Shown piece by piece: positions 1 through 7,027 of a DNA stretch of 13,224 bases; the stretch's first letter is position 1; each line of letters starts with the position of its first letter. The notes below the pieces were generated by a model that did not search any database, was not told the DNA's origin, and was given only the letters and a program-made list of their open reading frames with translations. The stretch covers positions 1-13,224 of the forward strand of contig JACMQJ010000281.1 of assembly GCA_014377055.1 (NCBI GenBank), read 5' to 3'. This DNA comes from Candidatus Sericytochromatia bacterium (lineage in GTDB: Bacteria; Cyanobacteriota; Sericytochromatia; UBA7694; JACMQJ01). The translations under genes were made by a program, and so were the position numbers.

Positions 1-70
1 CAGCCACATTTGTTGGGCGTGTATAATTAGAAACACTGTTATAAGCATTTGCACTAGATATTGATGACAT
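1..70 (-). CDS. N-terminal fragment of an unidentified protein (runs off window)
   Basis: An ATG at 68-70 on the minus strand opens a frame that stays open to the window edge, giving 23 residues that begin MSSISSANAYNSVSNY. A strong Shine-Dalgarno GGAGG lies about 8 bases upstream of the ATG, which is the main reason to accept it as a real start. The visible peptide is rich in Ser, Asn and Ala, with no signal peptide or recognisable domain, so no function can be given. It is transcribed divergently from aspS, across a 264-bp AT-rich gap. Confidence 0.6.
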   Translation of the reverse strand, partial: MSSISSANAYNSVSNYTRPTNVA

Positions 71-259
71 AAAAATTATCCTCCACTTAATAAAAGAATA
101 AATTAGTATTAAAATTAATTTATATTTTTTATATAGCTGTTATAAAAATAAACTTTCCTGACTTTACTTAACCTTATACAAAAAATATACTTTAATTAAC
201 CATTATTTAACTATTAGTTTTTTCATATCAATAAATTAGTAATAATATTAAACCTGATT

Positions 260-288
260 TTAACTAATAGATAAGTTCATGATAGAAT
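260..288 (+). promoter_or_regulatory. Possible sigma-70-type promoter of aspS
   Basis: TTAACT at 260-265 (four of six bases match the -35 consensus) and TAGAAT at 283-288 (five of six match the -10 consensus) are separated by 17 bases. Transcription would start near 295, leaving a leader of about 40 bases before the GTG start. In DNA this AT-rich such matches also arise by chance. The rest of the 71-334 gap is AT-rich sequence with no other clear feature. Confidence 0.35.
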
Positions 289-334
289 ATATCAAGCTTT
301 CAAAAAATTTATTAGTAAGAGGTATTAAGTCAAG

Positions 335-2125
335 GTGTCAATATTGAAGCGTTCTCATGGATGTGGAGAACTAACTAAAGAACATGTAGATCAAGAAGTA
401 ACCCTAATGGGTTGGGTAGATACACGTCGTGATCTAGGTGGTCTGGTTTTTATTGAATTAAGAGATAGATCTGGACTACTACAAGTTGTTTTTAGCCCTG
501 AACTTGATACAGAAATTCATGAATTATCATCAAAATTAAGAAGTGAATTTGTTATATCTGTCACTGGAAAAGTTTCTATCAGACCAGAAGAGAGTATTAA
601 CAAAAATACAAGTAGTGGATCAATAGAGTTGTATGCTACTCATTTGAGTATTCTAAACACAGCAAAAACGCCTCCATTTGAAATAAAAGATGAAGTAAAT
701 GTAGAAGAAGCACTAAGATTAAAATACAGATACCTTGACCTTAGAAGACCTGTTATGCAAAAAAGAATGAGAACAAGGCATAAAGTAACGCAATTAGTTA
801 GAAATTATATGGATCAACATGATTTTTATGAAATAGAAACTCCAATGCTTACAAAAAGAACTCCTGAAGGAGCTAGAGATTATTTAGTTCCTAGTAGAGT
901 ACATCCAGGTGAATTTTATGCTTTACCTCAATCACCACAAATCTTTAAACAAATTTTGATGGTTGCTGGATACGAAAAGTATTTTCAAGTGGCTAGATGT
1001 TTTAGAGATGAAGATCTTAGAGCTGACAGACAACCCGAATTTACTCAAATAGATATTGAAATGTCATTTATTCAGCAAGAAGATATTTTGAACTTAGTTG
1101 AAGATATGGTCATTAAAATAATTAAAGAATTTAAAGGTGTGGATTTACATCAACCTATTCCAAGACTTACTTATGAAGAAGCAATGGATATGTATGGTTC
1201 AGACAAACCTGATACTCGTTTTGACATGAAATTTATTGATCTTACTGATATGATGGCTAGTTCTGGTTTTAATGGTTTTGCTGATATAGCAAAAAGTGGT
1301 GGAAAAGTTAAAGCAATTAAGCTTGACAAAATGTCAGATATGTCAAGAAATGAGCTTGATATGTTAAGAGATAAGGCTGTTAAAATTGGTGCAAAAGGAT
1401 TAACTTGGTTTATTTATAATCAAGATGGTACACTCAAATCACCTATTGCTAAGTTTTTTACTGAAACGGAGCTTTCCGAAATAAAAAGTATCAGTAAGGC
1501 TGAGAACGGTGATGTATTATTAGTCGTTGGCGATGATTATGATACAGTTGCCAATGTACTTGGACGTTTTAGAAGTGAGTTTGGTAAAAAATTAAACTTA
1601 ATTGATCCAAAAAAACTTAGCTTACTGTGGGTTATTGATTTCCCTCTATTTGAATATGACTCACAAAATAAAAGATGGGCTGCAAAGCATCATCCATTCA
1701 CATCACCAAAACCTGAGCATCTTGGTTACTTGGATACAGATCCAGGAAAGTGTAAAGCTAATGCTTATGATTTAGTTTTAAATGGTTATGAGTTAGGTGG
1801 TGGAAGTATCAGAATTCATAAAAAAGATGTGCAAAAGAAAATGTTTGAAGTATTAGGTCTGACTGATGAAGAAGCAAAGCAAAAATTTGGTTTTCTTATG
1901 GATGCTTTTGAATTTGGAGCACCGCCACATGGTGGATTAGCACTAGGTCTCGACCGAATTGTTATGCTACTTACAGATTGTGATAACATTAGAGATGTTA
2001 TAGCTTTCCCAAAAACACAGAATGCAACATGTTTGATGACTAATGCACCATCTAATGTTGAGCCACAGTTAATGAGAGAATTAAGTATTCGTTCGACTGT
2101 TATCAAAGAAAAAGATAAAGAATAA
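335..2125 (+). CDS. aspS: Aspartyl-tRNA synthetase
   Basis: This cytoplasmic class IIb synthetase joins aspartate to tRNA-Asp. The 596 residues match the usual bacterial length of about 590. An OB-fold anticodon-binding domain (about 10-120, with GWVDTRRDLGG) leads into the class II catalytic core. Motif 2 is near 222-240 (CFRDEDLRADRQPEFTQID), a bacterial-type GAD insertion spans roughly 285-415, and motif 3 (GGLALGLDR) is at 533-541 with its arginine at 541. Leu34 in RRDLG is the residue associated with tRNA-Asp-specific (discriminating) enzymes; non-discriminating enzymes typically carry His there. The start is GTG: an in-frame TAA at 326-328 rules out a longer protein, and AAGAGG lies 12 bases upstream. 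A TTG three codons downstream is a possible alternative. It appears monocistronic, ending in a long hairpin. Confidence 0.97.
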   Translation: MSILKRSHGCGELTKEHVDQEVTLMGWVDTRRDLGGLVFIELRDRSGLLQVVFSPELDTEIHELSSKLRSEFVISVTGKVSIRPEESINKNTSSGSIELYATHLSILNTAKTPPFEIKDEVNVEEALRLKYRYLDLRRPVMQKRMRTRHKVTQLVRNYMDQHDFYEIETPMLTKRTPEGARDYLVPSRVHPGEFYALPQSPQIFKQILMVAGYEKYFQVARCFRDEDLRADRQPEFTQIDIEMSFIQQEDILNLVEDMVIKIIKEFKGVDLHQPIPRLTYEEAMDMYGSDKPDTRFDMKFIDLTDMMASSGFNGFADIAKSGGKVKAIKLDKMSDMSRNELDMLRDKAVKIGAKGLTWFIYNQDGTLKSPIAKFFTETELSEIKSISKAENGDVLLVVGDDYDTVANVLGRFRSEFGKKLNLIDPKKLSLLWVIDFPLFEYDSQNKRWAAKHHPFTSPKPEHLGYLDTDPGKCKANAYDLVLNGYELGGGSIRIHKKDVQKKMFEVLGLTDEEAKQKFGFLMDAFEFGAPPHGGLALGLDRIVMLLTDCDNIRDVIAFPKTQNATCLMTNAPSNVEPQLMRELSIRSTVIKEKDKE

Positions 2126-2137
2126 CTAATATATTTT

Positions 2138-2190
2138 ATATCACAATATTTTTAAAAGTGATACATACACTTTTAAAAATATTGTGATAT
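2138..2190. terminator. 23-bp perfect inverted repeat after aspS, possible terminator
   Basis: Positions 2138-2160 and 2168-2190 are exact reverse complements of 23 bases each, separated by the 7-base loop ATACATA. The stem begins 13 bases after the aspS stop codon. Its position suggests a transcription end or 3'-stabilising hairpin, but it is AT-rich and lacks a following T run on either strand, so a classical intrinsic terminator is not proven. It could instead be a small dispersed palindrome. Confidence 0.5.
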
Positions 2191-2327
2191 TATGAAATTG
2201 TTGTTAACTGATCTTGGCACAAGTATGAGCAGATATTTTTAAATTATTAACAGATAAATAGAAAAGAATTTTATAGTAAAATTTCAAGATTAAACAAAAC
2301 AAAATTTAAAAAATTTAGGTTTAATTA

Positions 2328-2906
2328 ATGGAAATACCTGTAAATAATATTGAAAAGTTAGAACGACTAACTAAACGTGAAAGACTTGGCGAAATGCTTT
2401 TACGTTCTGGAACAATCTCTCTTTCCTTGTTAACTGATTTAATGAATGAACATAAACTATCTGTTCATGGCCCATTTGGTGAATTTTTGGTCGATAAAGA
2501 TTATATAACCAGAAAAAAGCTTCTTGAATTACTTAATTTACAAAAAGTTCAAGATAAAGTTATTGATAATTGTCTTGATGAGTTAGGATTTATGACCAAT
2601 GAAAAAAAATGGGAAAAAATTACTAGAAGCGACAAATTAGGTGAAATACTAATAAAACAAGGTAAAATATCAATCCTTAATTTAATTTCAAGCATGGATG
2701 AACAATCAAGGAAACCCGAAAAATTAATTGGTGAAATTTTATTAGAAAAAGGGCTAGTTAACCAACCAACCCTAGATCAAGCTATCGAAACTCAAAAAAT
2801 ACAAAGTGGTACATTAGTTAAAACTATTAATGAAATTATCAATGTTGGACAGATTCCAATAAGAGTTAAATTTAGTCATCTAAGTAGCACTTGGGATAAA
2901 TTTTAA
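2328..2906 (+). CDS. Stand-alone protein of four GspE-N/MshEN-type motifs, putative c-di-GMP-binding
   Basis: The 192-residue soluble protein has four 24-residue motifs of the form xLGxxLxxxGxxxxxxLxxxLxxQ: 19-42 (RLGEMLLRSG...), 49-72 (PFGEFLVDKD...), 103-126 (KLGEILIKQG...) and 133-156 (LIGEILLEKG...). They form two pairs, each with a six-residue spacer, which is the architecture of two MshEN (GspE N-terminal) modules. In MshE-type ATPases this tandem motif binds cyclic di-GMP with a spacer of five. The first and third copies are closest to consensus; the second has Asp for the conserved Gly, and His42 replaces Gln in the first. No ATPase domain follows, unlike GspE, PilB or MshE. The Shine-Dalgarno is weak (AGG about 8 bases before ATG). 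The stop overlaps the convergent next gene by four bases. Fold is likely; ligand binding is inferred. Confidence 0.7.
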   Translation: MEIPVNNIEKLERLTKRERLGEMLLRSGTISLSLLTDLMNEHKLSVHGPFGEFLVDKDYITRKKLLELLNLQKVQDKVIDNCLDELGFMTNEKKWEKITRSDKLGEILIKQGKISILNLISSMDEQSRKPEKLIGEILLEKGLVNQPTLDQAIETQKIQSGTLVKTINEIINVGQIPIRVKFSHLSSTWDKF

Positions 2907-3397
2907 AGCTTAACTTTTTGATGCTCGCTATCACTTGGCTGATATGTTTTACCTGTTACAATAGCTTTTACAAATCCAACTAACATAACCATTTTGCTTG
3001 AAGGCGAATCCCAAAACTCAGCTTTTTCAACATTTACTTTAATTAATGAGAGATTTGGATCATCAAGCCCGTCAGGAAACCAAGCTTTAAGTAAAGGACT
3101 CCATAACTCCTTCATTTTATCCTTATCTGTAATTAGTTGAGCCTCACCTGAAACTGACACATAGGTATTGCTTTCAGGATTAGAGTAGCTAACATTAACT
3201 TGATGATTTTTATTTACTTCTCTTACTTTAGTAGAATCTTTACCAGTAAAAAACCATAAGTCCCCATCAAATTCAACTTGTTGAGTACCCATAGGTCTGC
3301 TTCGTAATGATCCATCTTCATCTTCGGTTGTCATCATTGCTATTCGGACATCTTTAATTAATTCATTAATCTTTTTTATACTACTTTTTCTATCCAT
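2903..3397 (-). CDS. Pyridoxamine 5'-phosphate oxidase family protein (general stress protein 26-like)
   Basis: The 164 residues fit the FMN-binding split-barrel fold of the COG3871 general stress protein group. Visible hallmarks are the early strand IAMMTT, SRPM near 33-36, LWFFTGKDS near 47-55, YVSVSGEA near 79-86, the KAWFPDGLDDPNLSLIKV segment and AEFWDSP. Family members bind flavin (FMN, FAD or F420) in the cytoplasm as dimers. Their substrates are mostly unknown, and a role in redox or stress response is the usual assumption, so no reaction is claimed here. The ATG is preceded by AGGAGT at a 7-base spacing, a strong start. The gene is alone on this strand, convergent with the MshEN-like gene and divergent from the transporter genes across 210 bp. 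Confidence 0.88.
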   Translation of the reverse strand: MDRKSSIKKINELIKDVRIAMMTTEDEDGSLRSRPMGTQQVEFDGDLWFFTGKDSTKVREVNKNHQVNVSYSNPESNTYVSVSGEAQLITDKDKMKELWSPLLKAWFPDGLDDPNLSLIKVNVEKAEFWDSPSSKMVMLVGFVKAIVTGKTYQPSDSEHQKVKL

Positions 3398-3546
3398 TTT
3401 TTTTACTCCTAAATTATTTAACCTATTCTCATTAAATTAAAAATCAAAACTATTAATTTAATAAAAATATATTACCAAATATTGAGATGGTTTTTGAAGA
3501 TAATAAAAATTATAAATAGGTTAAAAAGTTATCAAAAAAATTTAGT

Positions 3547-3565
3547 CTTGTTATATTATAATAAA
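3547..3565 (+). promoter_or_regulatory. Promoter-like -10 region upstream of the transporter genes
   Basis: CTTG-TTATATTATAATAAA contains a perfect TATAAT at 3557-3562, placing a start site near 3569 and a leader of about 40 bases before the TTG start codon. No good -35 hexamer is seen at the expected distance. Nearly the same 19-base string, with one extra A, recurs at 13168-13187, which supports it being a functional element rather than random AT-rich sequence. Confidence 0.4.
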
Positions 3566-3596
3566 CGAATTATTTAAAAATACATGATAATTTTTT

Positions 3597-3602
3597 AGGA
3601 GG
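3597..3602 (+). promoter_or_regulatory. Consensus ribosome binding site AGGAGG that fixes a TTG start
   Basis: AGGAGG lies 5 bases before TTG at 3608-3610. An ATG directly adjoining the site (3603) is in another frame and reads ATG-ATT-TGA, so it cannot start the gene. The TTG in the long frame is therefore the best start. Confidence 0.75.
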
Positions 3603-3607
3603 ATGAT

Positions 3608-4336
3608 TTGATTACTGTAAAAAACCTAACAAAAACATTTGAAGGTAATGTTACCGCTGTAAACTTAATTTCGTTTGAACTATTAGAAGGTGAAACCTTA
3701 TGTATGATTGGTACTAGTGGATGTGGTAAAACAACTACATTAAAGATGCTTAATAGACTTTTAGAACCAACATCAGGAGAGATATTTATACTTGGAAAAA
3801 ATATTCTTGAACAGGATCAAATTGAGGTAAGGAGAAAAATAGGTTATGTTATACAAGGTGGTGGCTTATTTCCACATTGGACTGTAGCAAAAAATATTGG
3901 GCTTGTACCCAGTTTACAAAATTGGGACAAAGAAAAAATGTCTGCAAGGGTTGATGAATTATTAAATCTTGTAGAGTTAGAACCAGCAAAATTTAAAAAT
4001 CGATACCCCGCCGAGTTAAGCGGTGGTCAACAGCAAAGAGTCGGAATTGCCAGAGCTATGGCATCAGACCCTCCCGTAATATTGTTAGATGAGCCATTTT
4101 CGGCTCTCGATCCAATAACTAGAGCGCAAATGCAAACTGAATTTATTCGATTAAAAAAAATTGTCAAAAAAACAATGGTTTTTGTTACTCATGACCTCAA
4201 AGAAGCATTTCATTTATCAGATAAAATTTTAGTAATGGATAAAGGTAATATGCAACAATTTGGTAGCCCAGATGATTTAAAAAATAATCCAGCCAATGAT
4301 TTTGTCAAAAATTTTTTAGAAAGCCATTTAAACTAA
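3608..4336 (+). CDS. ABC importer ATP-binding protein, quaternary-amine (betaine/choline/carnitine) class
   Basis: This is the cytoplasmic ATPase subunit of an uptake transporter. The 242 residues show Walker A GTSGCGKTT (35-43), Q-loop Gln83, signature LSGGQ (137-141) followed by QQR, Walker B VILLDE (157-162) and the switch His195 in VTHD. Sequence style, such as ALDPITRAQMQ, matches the ProV/OpuCA/OsmV family. Those proteins are usually longer and carry C-terminal CBS domains that sense ionic strength. This one stops soon after the ATPase core and has none, so direct osmotic gating through CBS is unlikely. It starts at TTG behind AGGAGG, and its TAA overlaps the ATG of the next gene in TAATG, implying translational coupling with its membrane partner. 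The substrate is not readable from this subunit. Confidence 0.93.
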   Translation: MITVKNLTKTFEGNVTAVNLISFELLEGETLCMIGTSGCGKTTTLKMLNRLLEPTSGEIFILGKNILEQDQIEVRRKIGYVIQGGGLFPHWTVAKNIGLVPSLQNWDKEKMSARVDELLNLVELEPAKFKNRYPAELSGGQQQRVGIARAMASDPPVILLDEPFSALDPITRAQMQTEFIRLKKIVKKTMVFVTHDLKEAFHLSDKILVMDKGNMQQFGSPDDLKNNPANDFVKNFLESHLN

Positions 4337-5862
4337 TGAAAATATACAAAAAAACTCTAATGATATCTCTAATTACTCTTTTAACTATTTTTTCTATATC
4401 TCCAGCTTTTGCTGATACGATTAAAATTGGTAGTAAAAAGTTTCCCGAATCTCAACTACTAGCTGAAATGATGTCCATTTTAATCGAAGAAAAAACTGAA
4501 CATAAAGTTGATAGAAAATTTGGTTTGGGTGGGACTTTGATTTGTTTTGAAGCTCTTAGAACCAATAGTATAGACTTATATCCTGAGTATACAGGAACAG
4601 GCTTAACGGCTATTTTAAAAGATAATATTCAAATTAATGATGCTGATAAAGTTTATCAAAAAGTATCACAAGGATTTAAAGAAAAATATAATATAAGCTG
4701 GCTTAAACCTTTTGGTTTTAATAACACTTATGCACTGGCTATTTCTAAAAAACTTAATATCAAGAATATTTCTGAACTAAGCTCACATTTAAGTGAGTTA
4801 CGTGTTGCTTTATCACATGAATTTATTAACCGATCTGATGGGTATGAAGGTTTATCTAAACATTATGGTTTTAGCTTCCCTAATATGAAAGGTATGGAGC
4901 ATGGATTAGTTTATAAAGCTATCGAATCTGGTCAAGTTGATTTAACTGATGCTTATTCAACGGATGGGAATTTGATTAAATATAATTTATTATTGCTTAA
5001 GGATGATAAGAAGTTTTTTCCTCCATATTATGCGGCTCCTATTATTAGAGGTGAAATATTAAAAAAATATCCTGAAATAGAAAAAGTTTTAAATACCTTA
5101 AATAATCAAATTAATGATCAAGAGATTATCAAATTAAATTATCAAGTTGAAGTAAAAAGTGAGTCTTATGAAAAAGTGGCTAGGCAATTTTTAGTTGAAA
5201 AAAAGTTTATTGCTGATAATAAAGCAGAAAGTAAAAAAGAAAATCCTATTATTAAACTGACTTTACAACATATATTCTTAACTATTGTAGCAACATTTTT
5301 TTCAATACTTGTTGGCTTACCATTAGGATTATTAATATCAAGGTACAAAAAGCTTGCATCGCCTATCTTATCAATAGCTGGAGTTATTCAAACAATACCA
5401 AGTCTAGCTATTTTAGGTTTTATGATACCTGTTTTTGGCATAGGTACAGCACCAGCAATTGCAGCATTATTTTTATATGGTCTTTTGCCAATAATTAGAA
5501 ATACTTATACAGGTATTACATCTGTTGATCCAGCACTAAAAGAAGCTGGAAAAGGCATGGGTATGACACAAATGCAATTAATGTTTAAGCTAGAGTTACC
5601 ATTATCTACAAGAATAATTATGGCTGGTATCAGAACAGCTACAGTTATTAATATTGGTACAGCTACATTAGCGGCATTTATTGGTGCAGGTGGCTTAGGT
5701 GAACTGATAGTAACAGGTCTAACTCTTAATGATAATAACCTTATTTTATCAGGAGCAATACCTTCTGCTATATTAGCTTTAGTTGTAGACTTTTTATTGG
5801 CAAGATTAGAAAATATTTTGGAGCCAAATGGTTTAAAATTAAAACATAAATCCAACAGATAA
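4336..5862 (+). CDS. Fused substrate-binding protein/permease of a quaternary-amine-type ABC importer
   Basis: One 508-residue protein combines the receptor and channel parts of the importer. Residues 1-26 look like a signal peptide (KK, hydrophobic stretch, likely cut after AFA). About 27-290 is an OpuAC/YehZ-type binding domain with GSKKFPESQLLAE, LYPEYTGTGLT (about 81-91) and DAYSTDG (205-211). From about 312 to the end is a BPD_transp_1 permease with roughly five hydrophobic segments, including TIPSLAILGF. Its EAA coupling loop begins at KEAGKGMGM (402-410) and would contact the ATPase encoded just upstream. If the first segment is cleaved, the permease must insert separately; if not, it anchors the receptor. 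Relatives import glycine betaine, choline, carnitine, or ergothioneine (EgtU class), and the ligand here is undetermined. In Lactococcus OpuABC and H. pylori EgtU the permease comes first; here the receptor does. Confidence 0.9.
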   Translation: MKIYKKTLMISLITLLTIFSISPAFADTIKIGSKKFPESQLLAEMMSILIEEKTEHKVDRKFGLGGTLICFEALRTNSIDLYPEYTGTGLTAILKDNIQINDADKVYQKVSQGFKEKYNISWLKPFGFNNTYALAISKKLNIKNISELSSHLSELRVALSHEFINRSDGYEGLSKHYGFSFPNMKGMEHGLVYKAIESGQVDLTDAYSTDGNLIKYNLLLLKDDKKFFPPYYAAPIIRGEILKKYPEIEKVLNTLNNQINDQEIIKLNYQVEVKSESYEKVARQFLVEKKFIADNKAESKKENPIIKLTLQHIFLTIVATFFSILVGLPLGLLISRYKKLASPILSIAGVIQTIPSLAILGFMIPVFGIGTAPAIAALFLYGLLPIIRNTYTGITSVDPALKEAGKGMGMTQMQLMFKLELPLSTRIIMAGIRTATVINIGTATLAAFIGAGGLGELIVTGLTLNDNNLILSGAIPSAILALVVDFLLARLENILEPNGLKLKHKSNR

Positions 5863-5905
5863 TATATAATTTCATTAGATTTTTTGTTTTAATAAGGATT
5901 AATTT

Positions 5906-6979
5906 ATGTACCCATTAAGAAAAGGGCTATACGCCAAACAAGCCCATCTAAATTTACCAGAAGGTACTTATGAAGAAGAGCATGGAAGAGAAGGTTTCTA
6001 CGGTAAAGTTTCACATCTTTACCGACTACATCCCCCAACAAGTTGGACAAGAATAGAAGGCAATCTTAAACCTAGAGCTTATAATTGTAATATTATAGAA
6101 AATGATGAAAAGGCTCATATAATATTATATAACTCAGATTTAGTAATATACACTCATAGATTAACTAGAGATATGCCATATTATTATCGAAATGCTGACG
6201 GTGACGAAGTCAGATTTATTCATGAAGGACAAGGAGTCTTAGAAACAGACTTTGGAGCTATGGCTTTTACCAAAGGTGATTATCTTGTTATTCCTAGAGG
6301 TACAACTTATAGAATAAAGGTTGAACAACCTATTTTTTGTTTATTGGTTGAATCTTTTAGTGAAATAAATCAGCCAGAAAGAGGTTTACTTGGTCCTAAT
6401 GCACTTTATGACCCTGCAACTATCGAGACTCCAGAGCCTAGCCCTATAATTGATGATCGAGAATGGGAATTAAAAATAAAAAGATTAGGTGAAGAAACAT
6501 CTGTTTTTTATCCATTTAATCCAATAGATGTTGTTGGTTGGAAGGGAGATTTAAGTGTTTGGAAAATAAGTATTAAAGATATATGCCCTGTAATAAGTCA
6601 TAGAGCACACATACCACCTAGTGTTCATAGCACTTTTATTGGTAGTAAGTTTGTAATTTGTTCATTTGTTCCTAGACCATTAGAATCAGAGGAAGGAGCT
6701 TTGAAAGTACCTTTTTATCATAGAAACATAGATTATGATGAAGTTATTTTTTATCATGATGGAGATTTTTTTAGTAGAGATGGAATAAAACCAGGAACAA
6801 TAACTTTTCATCCTCAAGGTATTCATCATGGCCCGCATCCTAAAGCCTTAAAAAACAGCTCAAAAAAAGAAAAAACTGATGAATATGCTGTTATGATAGA
6901 TGCTAGAAATCCTCTTATACCTTCAGAAGATGCTCAAAAAGTTGAATGGAAAGAATATTATATGAGTTGGAAAGAATAG
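5906..6979 (+). CDS. Homogentisate 1,2-dioxygenase family protein (cupin, non-heme iron)
   Basis: The 357 residues resemble the shorter bacterial branch of the homogentisate dioxygenase family, which opens the aromatic ring of homogentisate in tyrosine and phenylalanine breakdown. The C-terminal cupin carries PFYHRNIDYDEVIFYH and GIHHGPHP. By analogy with the human enzyme's His-Glu-His iron ligands, the candidates are His272, Glu279 and His308. The N-terminal half holds a second cupin-like segment (GDEVRFIHEGQGVLETDFG...GDYLVIPRG). The ATG has AAGGA at 7 bases. It lies 43 bases after the transporter and 48 before the Nudix gene, so cotranscription is likely. No hydroxyphenylpyruvate dioxygenase, maleylacetoacetate isomerase or fumarylacetoacetase is nearby, which leaves the true substrate open. 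Family assignment is strong; the exact reaction is inferred. Confidence 0.82.
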   Translation: MYPLRKGLYAKQAHLNLPEGTYEEEHGREGFYGKVSHLYRLHPPTSWTRIEGNLKPRAYNCNIIENDEKAHIILYNSDLVIYTHRLTRDMPYYYRNADGDEVRFIHEGQGVLETDFGAMAFTKGDYLVIPRGTTYRIKVEQPIFCLLVESFSEINQPERGLLGPNALYDPATIETPEPSPIIDDREWELKIKRLGEETSVFYPFNPIDVVGWKGDLSVWKISIKDICPVISHRAHIPPSVHSTFIGSKFVICSFVPRPLESEEGALKVPFYHRNIDYDEVIFYHDGDFFSRDGIKPGTITFHPQGIHHGPHPKALKNSSKKEKTDEYAVMIDARNPLIPSEDAQKVEWKEYYMSWKE

Positions 6980-7027
6980 ATTAATTAGTCTTGATTAAGT
7001 TTAAAATATAAATAAGGGATAATAAAA

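Noticed and set aside
1816..2106. 96-residue minus-strand open frame in the 3' end of aspS
   Set aside because: It is antisense to the conserved motif 3 region of AspRS and has no supporting ribosome site or recognisable product.
3603..3611. ATG directly after AGGAGG upstream of the transporter ATPase
   Set aside because: It gives only ATG-ATT-TGA, and there is no spacing between the ribosome site and ATG; the TTG five bases from the site opens the long frame.
5505..5855. 116-residue open frame on the minus strand inside the transporter fusion
   Set aside because: It lies antisense to a clearly coding permease domain, shows no domain, and is the expected shadow of a hydrophobic coding region.
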